A stretch of DNA of 64,000 nt. Origin: Accumulibacter sp. GTDB taxonomy: Bacteria > Pseudomonadota > Gammaproteobacteria > Burkholderiales > Rhodocyclaceae. Position 1 is the stretch's first letter. Each line of letters begins with the position of its first letter. The stretch spans positions 372,001 through 436,000 of the forward strand of contig JACKLW010000005.1 of the NCBI GenBank assembly GCA_024235715.1, read 5' to 3'. Shown piece after piece: positions 17,783-26,997 of this stretch. The translations under genes and the position numbers were made by a program. The notes below the pieces were generated by a model, which saw nothing but the letters and a program-made list of their open reading frames with translations, was not told the origin of the DNA and did not search any database.

Positions 17783-19154
17783 TTCTGCAGTCCAGCACGC
17801 GCGCAGGCGTCTTGATGTGACTGACAACGTAACGATACTTGCCGGATGCCTCGCAAGGAATGGCGCTGACCTTCTCCACGCGAATATCCACGGCGTCGCC
17901 AAGCCTGGCCTTGAAATCGCTGACGATTCTCTCCTCCGCCGCCCGGTCGAAGGCCGGTCCCGCTACGACTCTTACGGCCGTTTCGTCGATCGACATCTGC
18001 TCGATCTTGAAGCTTTCCACGCCGGGGAGATCCCGGACCGTGTAGATCAGGGCGAGTCCGTGCATCACCGTGCCATCATGCGCCACCACGAAGTCGGTCG
18101 TACGACCCTCGACCGCTTCGAGCACCGGAAGACCGCGCCCACAGGCGCAAGGCCTGTCGCTCAAAATGCCGACATCACCGGTCCGGTAGCGCAGAAACGG
18201 GAAATCTCCGGTCGCCATGTGTGTGACGATGATCTCCCCCGATTCCCCACGGGCGGTCGAAGCGCCATCCGCGCGCACCGTTTCGACGATGATATCCTCG
18301 GCACTGATGTGCAGGCTACCGGCCGGACACTCGTGAGCGATGAAACCAGCATCGCGAGCACCGTAGCCGTTGGCCACCGGACAAGCGAAGACCTCGCTGA
18401 TCACGGCACGCTGCTCGTCATAAAGCCTTTCCGACGTCACGAAAGCAACCCGGATGCCCAGTTCGCTCATGTCCAGCCCGCTCTGTCGCGCGTGATGAGC
18501 TATCAGCGAAAGGCTCGACGGGTAGCCGAAAAGCATTGCCGGACGCGTACGGCGGATGGTGTCCACAAAGCGGTCAAGATTCGCCGCTGACATCTCGAAG
18601 GCTGGCAGGAGATGGCTTCTCATCAGGCCGTCCCGCAAGCGCCTCAAACGATCCTGAGCACCGAGTTCGATCGGACTGCCCCAGACAACCAACTCGCGGT
18701 CACCGATATCGACACCCCACCATCTTGTAGCTCGCCACTTGGCAGCCACGTCGTGTGTCTTTCGCCCTTTCCCCATGTAAAAGATGAGCGGCTCACCCGA
18801 GGAACCGCCGGTATTGTAGCGGGTCAGCGGCCCGTGGCCATCGGCCTTGATTCGCTCGACATTGGCGCGGATATCCTGCTTGGCCAATAGGGGAAGTGCG
18901 GACAAGGCCTCGAGGGTGTCCACCGATGTCGGCTCGAAAGCGAGATGCTTGAACAGGTCGCGGTAGAGGGGAACGCGCTGACCGATGTCGACGAGGAACT
19001 CGCGGAGGCGCTCAACGCGATAGGCTGCCAGTCGATCTGCAGGCCACCACTGACTTTCCTCCAGCCGCTTGCGCACGACGACTGAATCATGCCCCTTGAG
19101 ACGTTCATGTAGCGGAAACAGCAGATGTGAACAAAAACCGGTATACAAACTCAC
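17775..19154 (-). CDS. phenylacetate-CoA ligase-like (PaaK/CapK) adenylating enzyme
   Basis: About 459 aa. An ANL-superfamily enzyme with the ATP loop YNTGGSSGEPLIF near residue 115, NGYGARDAGFIAHEC in the middle, and the PaaK/CapK CACGRGLPVLEAVEGRTTD segment. It should adenylate a carboxylic acid and may load it on CoA or an acyl carrier. GAGGAG abuts the ATG at 19160 but is spaced 6 bases from GTG 19154, so the GTG may be the real start. In polysaccharide loci such CapK-type proteins are linked with polymer modification. The ACP-containing module on the plus strand is a possible partner. Confidence 0.83.
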   Translation of the reverse strand: MSLYTGFCSHLLFPLHERLKGHDSVVVRKRLEESQWWPADRLAAYRVERLREFLVDIGQRVPLYRDLFKHLAFEPTSVDTLEALSALPLLAKQDIRANVERIKADGHGPLTRYNTGGSSGEPLIFYMGKGRKTHDVAAKWRATRWWGVDIGDRELVVWGSPIELGAQDRLRRLRDGLMRSHLLPAFEMSAANLDRFVDTIRRTRPAMLFGYPSSLSLIAHHARQSGLDMSELGIRVAFVTSERLYDEQRAVISEVFACPVANGYGARDAGFIAHECPAGSLHISAEDIIVETVRADGASTARGESGEIIVTHMATGDFPFLRYRTGDVGILSDRPCACGRGLPVLEAVEGRTTDFVVAHDGTVMHGLALIYTVRDLPGVESFKIEQMSIDETAVRVVAGPAFDRAAEERIVSDFKARLGDAVDIRVEKVSAIPCEASGKYRYVVSHIKTPARVLDCRNA

Positions 19155-19476
19155 GAGCATCTCCTCGCGGCAAACCGACGGCGAGACAGCATGGCCACTG
19201 CATTGCGTGCGCAGCAGCGAACATGCACATTCCTGCGCTTGGCGGGGCCAGCGCCCGCTCGAACTCGCGCGGCCCCCGGCGACGCCAGGAGCAAGTTCAG
19301 CGCCCTCTCACCCGACGGCACCGGCCCGATTGGGACCCGCGGCGCCACAATGGTCGATATCCTCCTGCTCATGTGCAAGCCTCGATTGGCATGCCGCGAC
19401 AGCCAAGCCTGAAGGCAAGGCAAGCGGCACGACTCGCCGCTCGGGTCATCGGGATGGTCGGGTGCATGCTGGGTGC
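19155..19476. other. gap between methyltransferase and PaaK-like genes
   Basis: About 320 bases in a run where most genes touch. On the minus strand a 109-codon frame spans it exactly (19480-19151), beginning at a GTG inside the methyltransferase stop and overlapping the next start. Its peptide is Arg/Ala/Pro-rich and resembles nothing known. I cannot decide whether it is a small gene or open by chance in GC-rich DNA. No promoter or terminator is evident. Confidence 0.3.
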
Positions 19477-20217
19477 TCACATCTTTTCTGGCGCAGCAGA
19501 GCCGCCCACACCCGGCTTGCGCAGCGTCACCATGATCCAGCCGCGCAGGAAGCGCAGGCTCTCGAATCGACTGATCAGCTTCTCGTAGCAGGTGCCCAGG
19601 AAGAACAGAGCGCCATTGAACATGAAGTAATTGGGATACTGACTAAGATAATCGAAGGACTCGACCGTCAACTCTTCCGATGCTGCGAGACGCTCCACAT
19701 CGGCGCGTGTATTTGTTCTGAAGGCCGTTGGAAAAGTGTCCTCCTCCGCCCTTCCCTCCACATGCCTCACGATCCGCCCATGCAGTCGGTTGGGCACCAG
19801 GCGTGCGATCTGCGTGCCGTAGTCCCACATGTTGGCGGTCAGAAAGACAACAGCACCCCCCGGTCGCAGAACGCGCGCGAACTCCCTGTAAACCGCGGCG
19901 GGGTCAGTCAAGTGCTCGAATACACTACGTGACATGATCAGGTCCACGCTGGCGTCAGGCAGCGGAATGTCCGACAAGTCGGCGTTATAGGTTTCGATCC
20001 CGTTCGGAACGTCGCTGAAGCTGACCAGTTCGATGCCGATCAGTCGGCGTGCCTGGCCAAGATACTTCCTCAGTACCGGAACGGTGCGCCCACAGCCTGC
20101 GTCGAGAAGAACCGCATCGGGAGTCAACAGGCGCTCGACGTGCTGCTCGTACACGCGATAAGGGTGCGGGCTGTCCGTGTAATACTTGCGCAGCAATCGC
20201 TCGGAAAGGGCAGTCAT
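19477..20217 (-). CDS. class I SAM-dependent methyltransferase
   Basis: A 246-aa protein with the Rossmann-fold SAM site: LLDAGCGRTVPVL (motif I, about 37-49), IGIELVSFSDV, then LPDASVDLIMSRSVFEHL and ARVLRPGGAVVFLT. This is the pattern of Methyltransf_11/UbiE-like enzymes. In an EPS locus it most likely O-methylates a sugar or modifies the lipid carrier end. The hydrophobic segment near residues 205-215 may let it sit at the membrane. The substrate is unknown. Confidence 0.85.
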   Translation of the reverse strand: MTALSERLLRKYYTDSPHPYRVYEQHVERLLTPDAVLLDAGCGRTVPVLRKYLGQARRLIGIELVSFSDVPNGIETYNADLSDIPLPDASVDLIMSRSVFEHLTDPAAVYREFARVLRPGGAVVFLTANMWDYGTQIARLVPNRLHGRIVRHVEGRAEEDTFPTAFRTNTRADVERLAASEELTVESFDYLSQYPNYFMFNGALFFLGTCYEKLISRFESLRFLRGWIMVTLRKPGVGGSAAPEKM

Positions 20218-20359
20218 GGCAGTTTTCCATGGTCAAGGACAATTGGATTCTGGCACTTGCCGGTGGGGCACGTGGAAAAAGTGCTGCGTTGATCGACAAG
20301 CGACGCCGAGGAAAGTGGCATCGACAGAAGCACGCGAACGATGGCGACATTTGCGTGCT

Positions 20360-21484
20360 TCAAAGTGCCTCCCCTGCGGCAGCAACCCGACAATAGGCGT
20401 CAAGCCATCGCCTGCGCACTGCCGGCCAGGCGTACTCGCGAACCTGCGCCAGACCGGCTTGCCTGAGAGCTGCGGCCAGCCCTGCATCCTGCAGGACGCG
20501 AAGCGCTTCACGGGCCATCGCCTGATGGTCCCCTATCGGTACCAGCAGCCCGGAGACACCCTGCTCGACCATGTCCGGAATCCCGCCCGCACAGGTACTG
20601 ACCACCGGCACGCCGCTGGCGAAGGCCTCGAGAATCGAAATCGGCATGTTGTCAACCGTGCTTGGATTGAGCAGGCAATCGGCTGCCGCATAGAGTGCAG
20701 GGATTTCCGCGTTCTCGATACGGCCGGAAAACAGGACGCTATCGCCCAAGTCCAGATCGGAGACGAGCGTCTGCAAGCTCTGCAGTTCCGGACCGCTACC
20801 TGCGACGGTCAGACGCGCTCCGGCGAACGACTGTCGTATGGCTGCGAAAGCGTGAATGGCGGTGCCGATATCGTAGATCGGCTCGAGATTCCGGGTAATC
20901 ACCAATTGCGGCGCATTGCCGAAGGATCGCGGCGGCGCCGGCGAGAAGCGCGACAGATCGATGATGTTGGGAATCACTTCCGCAGTCAGTCCGTGCGTGG
21001 CAAAGACCCTGCGCAGGAATCCGGACGGCGTGACCCGCAGCGAAGCGTTGCCGAGCATGCGCAGAACGTGGCCGGGAGCGCGCGCAAAAAATGCGCCGGC
21101 GTTGCCACCCCGGTAGTTGACGATGACGGGTGTACCACGCAGACGTGCGATCATGATCGCCGGTGCCGCCAGCAGGTGCCAGGCCCAGCCGGAGTTGGCA
21201 AGGATGTGCACCACCTTCGCCCTTCCTGCCGCCTGCCAGAGGGCCCACAGGTAGGGTAGCAGGCGGAAACCCGCACGCAGCACCGGCAGATGCCCGACCC
21301 ATGCCGGTCGGTAGGGGGCGTTGGTGCGAACCAGTTCGACGGAAAGGCCCTCGGCGCGCAACAGGCGTACCAACTGTTCGCACTGATTGGCCATGCCCCC
21401 GGACGGCGGCGGCAGGGGTCCAACCACGCAGACTGTCGGCCACGCCTCAGCGGAGCCGGCTGCTCCACCCGGTTCACCGCTCAT
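20360..21484 (-). CDS. glycosyltransferase, GT4 family
   Basis: A 374-aa GT-B enzyme. The N-terminal half has VVGPLPPPSGGMANQ (glycine-rich acceptor loop). The C-terminal half has LVITRNLEPIYDIGTAI and the donor-binding stretch NPSTVDNMPISILEAFASGVPVV with the E-x7-E pattern. It probably adds one sugar of the repeat unit at the cytoplasmic face. The ATG at 21484 overlaps the preceding transglutaminase-like gene by 11 bases. Donor sugar is not predictable here. Confidence 0.88.
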   Translation of the reverse strand: MSGEPGGAAGSAEAWPTVCVVGPLPPPSGGMANQCEQLVRLLRAEGLSVELVRTNAPYRPAWVGHLPVLRAGFRLLPYLWALWQAAGRAKVVHILANSGWAWHLLAAPAIMIARLRGTPVIVNYRGGNAGAFFARAPGHVLRMLGNASLRVTPSGFLRRVFATHGLTAEVIPNIIDLSRFSPAPPRSFGNAPQLVITRNLEPIYDIGTAIHAFAAIRQSFAGARLTVAGSGPELQSLQTLVSDLDLGDSVLFSGRIENAEIPALYAAADCLLNPSTVDNMPISILEAFASGVPVVSTCAGGIPDMVEQGVSGLLVPIGDHQAMAREALRVLQDAGLAAALRQAGLAQVREYAWPAVRRRWLDAYCRVAAAGEAL

Positions 21485-22520
21485 GGCACATCTCCGCCGA
21501 GCGCGGCGGCGAGAGCATCCTCCGCGCCTTCCACCAGCCCGCGAGCGAAATAGGCAGGGCCAGCAGCGCAGCGACCACCAGGCCGCCGACCAGCCGAACG
21601 TGGAAACGGAGGCGCTGCATGGCCTCTACTGCCGCCTCATCAGCTTCGTCAACGAGCAGCCGGATACCTGGATACACGCCCTGGACTATCCCTCCGAGTG
21701 TTGCAAGTGAACGGGAGACCTTTCCGAAAGCACGCACCAGCAGCGCCCGATCGTAGGAGAACACGTTGTTGCCCCAGGGCATGTACCACTGGCCAAGACC
21801 CCGCCGGTAGTAGTCCCACCCTTTCTCCTCCACCACGAAGCCGGGTCGCGCGGCGGGCTGCAGGGTCATCACGCGCAAGGAGGCTGAGTCTTCGAGCATC
21901 GCTCGGCGAAATTCGAGTGCCGACAGCGGCACGTTCTCGGCACCGACAAAATAGTGATTGTTGAAAACGCCCACAAGCTGCCAGCGGCCGAGTTGCCGGT
22001 TCCAGATCTCGGGCCAGATATGGCCATGGCCACCAAAACCGTCAAACGAAAAAGCCCAGGCACGGACGGGAATGCCTGCGGCGATGGCCAGCCCGGTGAA
22101 CACCCGGACGAAGTCACCGCAGTAGCCCTCACCCTTGTCGACGATGCGTCGGTAGGTGTCGCGAAGGTCGGACTGGATCGCACCTCCCGCCATCACCGGG
22201 CGTGACCCGAGCAGATGCCCGCTGATGGCCAGCGCCCGCTCCCAGTCCGAAGACATCGCCGCCAGCCCGAGACGATCGACGACGGCGCTGAACTCGGGAT
22301 ACGGCGCAGCGCCTTCGAGCAGGTAGTCGGGCGGAACGCTGGCTGGCGTCCACGCGAAGCCGGCATCCCCCTTGACACCGCCATCAGCCAGCACGAGCGC
22401 ATGCCGCATGCGCACCAGTTCGGTCGAACTGGTTAAGTAGGGCGCCAGGGAGAGCATTGCCAGGAGCAATACGACCAGGCTGAGCCAGAACCCGCGCCGC
22501 CAGAAACGGACAGCATTCAC
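21474..22520 (-). CDS. membrane-anchored transglutaminase-like protein
   Basis: A 348-aa protein with an N-terminal membrane segment (about 9-28) and a second near residues 308-328, leaving a roughly 270-aa domain outside the cytoplasm. That domain has a transglutaminase/protease core: GEGYCGDFVRVFTGLAIAAGIPVRAW (Cys about 135), then GHGHIWPEIWN (His about 172, with Asp/Glu/Asn following). Such domains can crosslink, cleave or modify proteins. Start is GTG 22520, 12 bases after algD. In an XrtA locus it could act on sorted PEP-CTERM proteins or the polymer, by inference. Confidence 0.75.
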   Translation of the reverse strand: MNAVRFWRRGFWLSLVVLLLAMLSLAPYLTSSTELVRMRHALVLADGGVKGDAGFAWTPASVPPDYLLEGAAPYPEFSAVVDRLGLAAMSSDWERALAISGHLLGSRPVMAGGAIQSDLRDTYRRIVDKGEGYCGDFVRVFTGLAIAAGIPVRAWAFSFDGFGGHGHIWPEIWNRQLGRWQLVGVFNNHYFVGAENVPLSALEFRRAMLEDSASLRVMTLQPAARPGFVVEEKGWDYYRRGLGQWYMPWGNNVFSYDRALLVRAFGKVSRSLATLGGIVQGVYPGIRLLVDEADEAAVEAMQRLRFHVRLVGGLVVAALLALPISLAGWWKARRMLSPPRSAEMCHER

Positions 22521-22532
22521 CGACCAGCTGCC

Positions 22533-23849
22533 CTACCAGCACAGGCCGTCGACGCGGGCCGGAATCTCCAACCGGTTGGGCAGTCTGACCAGATCGAGCA
22601 GCACCTGCTCGGGACGGCAGAGTCTGGCCAGAGTGTCGGCGACTTCACTTCCCGAGAGTCCAATCACCAGCACCTCGGATTCGGCGATGACCCCTTCGAG
22701 ATCGGCGCGCATCATCTCGCCGATGTGCGGCAGATGGCGTTCGATGAAGCTGCGGTTGGCGCCCAGCAGGCTGGCCAGATGGACCTCGGGATCGTAGATC
22801 GCGAGCTGCATTCCCTTGCCGATCAACTGCTCGGCCAGCGTCACCAGCGGGCTCTCGCGGAGGTCGTCGGTACCGGTCTTGAACGACAGCCCGACGAAGC
22901 CGATCTTGCGCTTGCCGATGGCCAGCAGCTTGCGCAGCGCGAGTTCGAGATGATTGCGATTGGACTGCATGATGCCGGCCAGCATCGGCAACTCGACGTC
23001 GTGCATCCTGGCCAGGTAGGTCGTCGCCCTAAGATCCTTCGGCAGGCACGAACCGCCAAAGGCGAATCCGGGCTTGAGATAGGCCGGCGAAATATTCAGC
23101 TGGCTGTCCTGGCAGATCAGGTCCATGACCTCGAAGGGCTCGACGCCGAGCGCCTCGCAGAGACGGGCGGTTTCGTTGGCGAAAGTGATCTTGAGCGCGT
23201 GAAAGTTGTTGCAGCAGTATTTCATCATTTCGGCAGAACGCACCGACGTCTCGATGAAGCGGCACGGCAGCTTGCCGAACAGTTCTCGCAGACGCTCGAC
23301 CGGATGGGCGTGATTGGCGCCGACGACGGTAAAGGGTGGCTTGTCATAGTCACGGATCGACGAACCTTCGCGCAGGAACTCCGGTTGAAAGCAGAGGAAG
23401 AAACCCTCGCCGTCCTTCTTTCCCGACTGCTCTTCGATGATCGGACGCAGCACGTCTTCGACCGTGCCCGGCACCAGGGTCGAACGCAGAACAACGATGT
23501 GCGGCGCGCTCTTGCCGGCGATCGCGCGGCCCATCTCTTCCGCCAGACGCAGGATCGCGCCCTGATCCTGACTGCCGTTGGCCGCCGAAGGCGTGCCAAC
23601 GCAGACCAGCGATATTTCGCTGTCGAGCACCGCGCGCTGCGCGTCGGTGGTGACCGAGACGCGGCCGCTGGCGGCAGCGCCAGCCATCAACTCGACCATC
23701 CCTTCTTCAACCACCGGCGTCTTGCCGGCCATGATCAAGTCGAGTTTGGTACTGTCGATATCGACACCGATTACCTCGTGACCGTCTCGCGTCAGACACG
23801 CCAGCGACACTGCCCCGACGTAGCCCAAACCGAAAATGCTGATCTTCAT
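22533..23849 (-). CDS. algD: GDP-mannose 6-dehydrogenase-like nucleotide-sugar dehydrogenase
   Basis: A 438-aa protein, the length of AlgD. The N-terminal NAD site is IFGLGYVGAVSLACLTRDGH. CVGTPSAANG and VLRSTLVPGT follow. The catalytic cysteine lies in GGSCLPKDLRA near residue 268. The C-terminal domain binds the nucleotide sugar. It makes a uronic acid, most like GDP-mannuronate, by two-step oxidation. A UDP-sugar dehydrogenase is possible, but the N-terminus and length fit AlgD better. The ATG overlaps the previous gene (ATGA). The product would give the polymer acidic residues. No alg8/alg44 alginate genes are seen. Confidence 0.82.
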   Translation of the reverse strand: MKISIFGLGYVGAVSLACLTRDGHEVIGVDIDSTKLDLIMAGKTPVVEEGMVELMAGAAASGRVSVTTDAQRAVLDSEISLVCVGTPSAANGSQDQGAILRLAEEMGRAIAGKSAPHIVVLRSTLVPGTVEDVLRPIIEEQSGKKDGEGFFLCFQPEFLREGSSIRDYDKPPFTVVGANHAHPVERLRELFGKLPCRFIETSVRSAEMMKYCCNNFHALKITFANETARLCEALGVEPFEVMDLICQDSQLNISPAYLKPGFAFGGSCLPKDLRATTYLARMHDVELPMLAGIMQSNRNHLELALRKLLAIGKRKIGFVGLSFKTGTDDLRESPLVTLAEQLIGKGMQLAIYDPEVHLASLLGANRSFIERHLPHIGEMMRADLEGVIAESEVLVIGLSGSEVADTLARLCRPEQVLLDLVRLPNRLEIPARVDGLCW

Positions 23850-25060
23850 GCGAGTCTTCCTTTGCTTTCCCAAAAATTCGTGATGCAGCGATCGATGATC
23901 TGATCCAGTCGTTCCATCGAATGCGGCCAGGCATGATTGCTGAGCATGCGCTGCCGCCCGGCAATTGCCAGTCGCTGCCGTTCCGCCGGATCGTCCAGAA
24001 CCCTCAAGATGGCTCCAGAATATTCTTCTGGTGTATCGGCAACAAGGAAGTGTGTCACGGATTCGGCGTCCACGCCGCCTGCAGCGACCCGGCTGGTGAC
24101 CACGGGAACGCCCATGGCCATGGCCTCGAGAATCTTGTTCTGTGTTCCGCGGGCGATGTTGAGCGGGGCGACCATCAAGGCCGATTTGCGCACGAAGGGA
24201 CGCACGTCCGGTACCGACCCGGTGACCGTGACCCCGGGCAGTTCGCCGAGCCTGCGCATCTCCGGCGATGGGTCGGCGCCAACGATCAGCAACTTGAGCT
24301 GCGGTCGGCGCGATTTCAGCAAGGGCCAGATCTGTGCACAGAAGCGCGCCATGCATTCCTGGTTCGGATAGTAGTCCATGCGACCGATGAAGCTCAGCGT
24401 ATCCGGATCGTACCCATCGTCCGTCGGCGAGAAGAACTCGGCGTCAACACCGTTCGGGAACCAGTCGGTCGGCACCCCCGTGCGGTAGCCTTCGAGCGTC
24501 TCCCACTCGGCGCGTGTGGTTGCCGTGCAGAGATCGAAAAGCCTTGCCAGGCGCTTCTCGGCGGCGAGCATCTTGGTGCCTTCGAGGCGGTAGCCCAGCG
24601 ACAGCGGGAAAGGCTTGTGGTTGGCGTACTCGAGCCACTTCTGTGAATCCATGTCGCCGAAATCGAGAATCTTCGGCACGTCGCGGACATGCTCGACGTA
24701 CTGTGCGACCGACGAGCAATGGACGAAAATCAGATCCCATTGCTGGGTACTCAGGAGCTGGCGCACGCGCTGGCGCAAGGACGGCGAGTAGAAGAAGCCC
24801 ATCGACGAGGGCGTCGACAAGGGCAGGCGGGCGATCATCCGCAGAGCCTGGACCGGATTGCTGACCTGCGCCACCTCGAAGCGCGCGCAATAGGGCGCGA
24901 TCCCCTTCCCTTCGGCAGCCTCCCCCGGCGAGCGGGCGAGCGAACAAACGGTCACCTGGTGGCCATTCGCCGACAGGTGCCGGATCATGTTGAAGGGTCG
25001 GATCTTGCCGCCACGTTTGGGCGGAAACGGAAAACGGTGGCACACGTAGAGGATATTCAT
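23846..25060 (-). CDS. XrtA/PEP-CTERM-associated sugar transferase (stp1 type)
   Basis: A 404-aa glycosyltransferase of the TIGR03087-like family. The N-terminus is ILYVCHRFPFPPKRGGKIR. KILDFGDMDSQKW follows near residue 125, then LSFIGRMDYYPNQE and a donor-site region GTQNKILEAMAMGVPVV. This family is found only in exosortase A polysaccharide loci. It overlaps the amidotransferase before it and algD after it by four bases each (ATGA), so the three are probably translationally coupled. Sugar specificity is unknown. Confidence 0.9.
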   Translation of the reverse strand: MNILYVCHRFPFPPKRGGKIRPFNMIRHLSANGHQVTVCSLARSPGEAAEGKGIAPYCARFEVAQVSNPVQALRMIARLPLSTPSSMGFFYSPSLRQRVRQLLSTQQWDLIFVHCSSVAQYVEHVRDVPKILDFGDMDSQKWLEYANHKPFPLSLGYRLEGTKMLAAEKRLARLFDLCTATTRAEWETLEGYRTGVPTDWFPNGVDAEFFSPTDDGYDPDTLSFIGRMDYYPNQECMARFCAQIWPLLKSRRPQLKLLIVGADPSPEMRRLGELPGVTVTGSVPDVRPFVRKSALMVAPLNIARGTQNKILEAMAMGVPVVTSRVAAGGVDAESVTHFLVADTPEEYSGAILRVLDDPAERQRLAIAGRQRMLSNHAWPHSMERLDQIIDRCITNFWESKGRLA

Positions 25061-26982
25061 GCGACGTAGCTCTTCAGTTCTGCGGCCACATCGGCCGGGT
25101 CGCGACGATCGAGAAAGATCCGGCTCCAGATCTCCAGGTTCATCATTGCCAGCAGGATGTCGGTGCCATCGATACGGTTGGCTTCGTGGTCGGCCACCAG
25201 CCGGTCGACGACCGCGTGTCGGAAAAGGCCCCGGGACTGCACGACATCGGCGGCCAGCAATCGCTTCAGCAAGGGCGCCAGTTCGCGCTTCAGCCAGGCG
25301 CCCATCGGCGTGCCGAAACCACGCTTCTTTCGGTTGAGGATGTCGTCTGGCAAGAGATCGGCCAGTGACGCCTTCATCAGGTGCTTGAGCCGACCGTCAC
25401 GGACCTTTATCGAAGCCGGCATCGCCGCCGCCAGTTCGACCAGTTGATGGTCGAGCAACGGCACCCGGCATTCGAGCGAGACCGCCATACTCATCTTGTC
25501 GGTCAACAGGAGCAGGTCATCGGGCAACTGCGTTTCGGCATCGACGGCAAACATCCGGTTCAGCTCGTCGTCATTGCCGGCAGCAGCAAAAGCCCGCGAC
25601 AGCGAATCGGACGCGCCCGCCGGCGGATCGAGCAGCAGGTCGGCAACACCCTGGCGATCAAGCACCTGCAGGTAGCTGCGGTAACGCTCGTCGGCGCTCA
25701 TTTCGGCACTGGCAAGGAAACCCTTCGCCAGGCGCAGGGTATTGAGCAGGCCGGAATGGCGGTCGGCTGGCAAGCGCTGGGCGGCGAAGCTCGCCGAGCG
25801 CCTGAACCATTCCGGCCAGCGACGATAGCGTCTGGCGTAATGCCCGCCCAAGTAGCGGCGGTAGCCGCCGAACAGTTCATCGCCGCCAACGCCCGACAGG
25901 ATGACCTTGACGTCCTCCCTGGCGAACTCCGAAACCAGGAAAGTGGTGATGAAGGCGGTGTCCGACAAAGGCTCGTCCATGTGCCAGAGGAGCTTCGGCA
26001 ACAGCGCCACCACGTCGGGACGAACCACGATCTCGCGATGCCGGGTGGAGAACATCTCGGCAACCCGGCGCGCATAGGGCAGCTCGTTGTACAGCGCCTC
26101 CGCTTCGCCGCCGGTAAAGCCGATGGCGTAGGTGCGGATCGGCTGTTCCGAATGACGGGCCATCAGACCGACGACGGCGCTGGAATCGACGCCGCCCGAC
26201 AGAAAGGCGCCGATGGGCACGTCACTGACCATCTGCATGCACACCGACTCGTCGAGCTGTCGGCGAACGCGTTCGATCCATTCGCTTTCCGAAACGTCGG
26301 TGATGACTCGCTCGGGCAGGCGCCAGTAGCGCCACTCGCGCACCTGACCGTCCTCGACCGCCAGCAGGGTGGCCGGCGGGAGTTTGCGAATTCCCTTGAA
26401 GATACAGCCCGGTGCTGCCACGTAACCGAGGTGCAGGTAATCCGCTACGACCTGACGGTCAAGCTCGGCGCTGACCCCGGGCAAAGCCAGCAGGGCCTTG
26501 GCTTCACTGGCAAACGCCAGACGCTGCGTGTCCTGCAGGACGTACAGCGGCTTCACGCCGAGCCGGTCGCGACCGATCAACAGGCGCCGCCGACGTGCAT
26601 CCCACAAGGCAAAGTCGAACATCCCGTTGAGCCGGAGCACGAAGTCGTCGCCTTCGGCATCGTAAAGGTGCAGCAGCACCTCGGAATCGGAACCGGTCTT
26701 GAAATGATAGCCCCTGCCCTGCAATTCGCTGCGCAACTCGCGAAAGTTGTAGATCTCGCCGTTGCAGACCAGCCACAGCGTCTGGTCGGCATTCGACAGC
26801 GGCTGGTGGCCACCGGCGAGGTCGATGATCGACAGTCGACGCATGGCGATCCCGCATTGACCATCGACATGGCTGCCTTCGTCATCGGGACCACGGTGTC
26901 TGGTGCGATCGCCCATGGCCGACAGCACGCCGGGCTCGACACTCAGGCCGTCGAAACGATAGATACCGTGAATACCACACAC
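25057..26982 (-). CDS. asparagine synthase-type amidotransferase (XrtA-associated)
   Basis: A 641-aa complete amidotransferase. The catalytic Cys2 is in MCGIHGIY and glutaminase motifs RHRGPDDEG and NGEIYNFREL follow. The synthetase domain has SGGVDSS at about 259-265 and SGVGGDELFGGYRRYLGGHYARRYRRW-type binding sequence. It transfers glutamine ammonia to an activated carboxylate. In EPS loci it is thought to amidate a uronic acid or similar group, which fits the neighbouring GDP-mannose dehydrogenase. Start is GTG 26982; the stop overlaps the stp1 ATG by four bases. Confidence 0.9.
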   Translation of the reverse strand: MCGIHGIYRFDGLSVEPGVLSAMGDRTRHRGPDDEGSHVDGQCGIAMRRLSIIDLAGGHQPLSNADQTLWLVCNGEIYNFRELRSELQGRGYHFKTGSDSEVLLHLYDAEGDDFVLRLNGMFDFALWDARRRRLLIGRDRLGVKPLYVLQDTQRLAFASEAKALLALPGVSAELDRQVVADYLHLGYVAAPGCIFKGIRKLPPATLLAVEDGQVREWRYWRLPERVITDVSESEWIERVRRQLDESVCMQMVSDVPIGAFLSGGVDSSAVVGLMARHSEQPIRTYAIGFTGGEAEALYNELPYARRVAEMFSTRHREIVVRPDVVALLPKLLWHMDEPLSDTAFITTFLVSEFAREDVKVILSGVGGDELFGGYRRYLGGHYARRYRRWPEWFRRSASFAAQRLPADRHSGLLNTLRLAKGFLASAEMSADERYRSYLQVLDRQGVADLLLDPPAGASDSLSRAFAAAGNDDELNRMFAVDAETQLPDDLLLLTDKMSMAVSLECRVPLLDHQLVELAAAMPASIKVRDGRLKHLMKASLADLLPDDILNRKKRGFGTPMGAWLKRELAPLLKRLLAADVVQSRGLFRHAVVDRLVADHEANRIDGTDILLAMMNLEIWSRIFLDRRDPADVAAELKSYVA

Positions 26983-26997
26983 AATGGCGCCTCCAGG

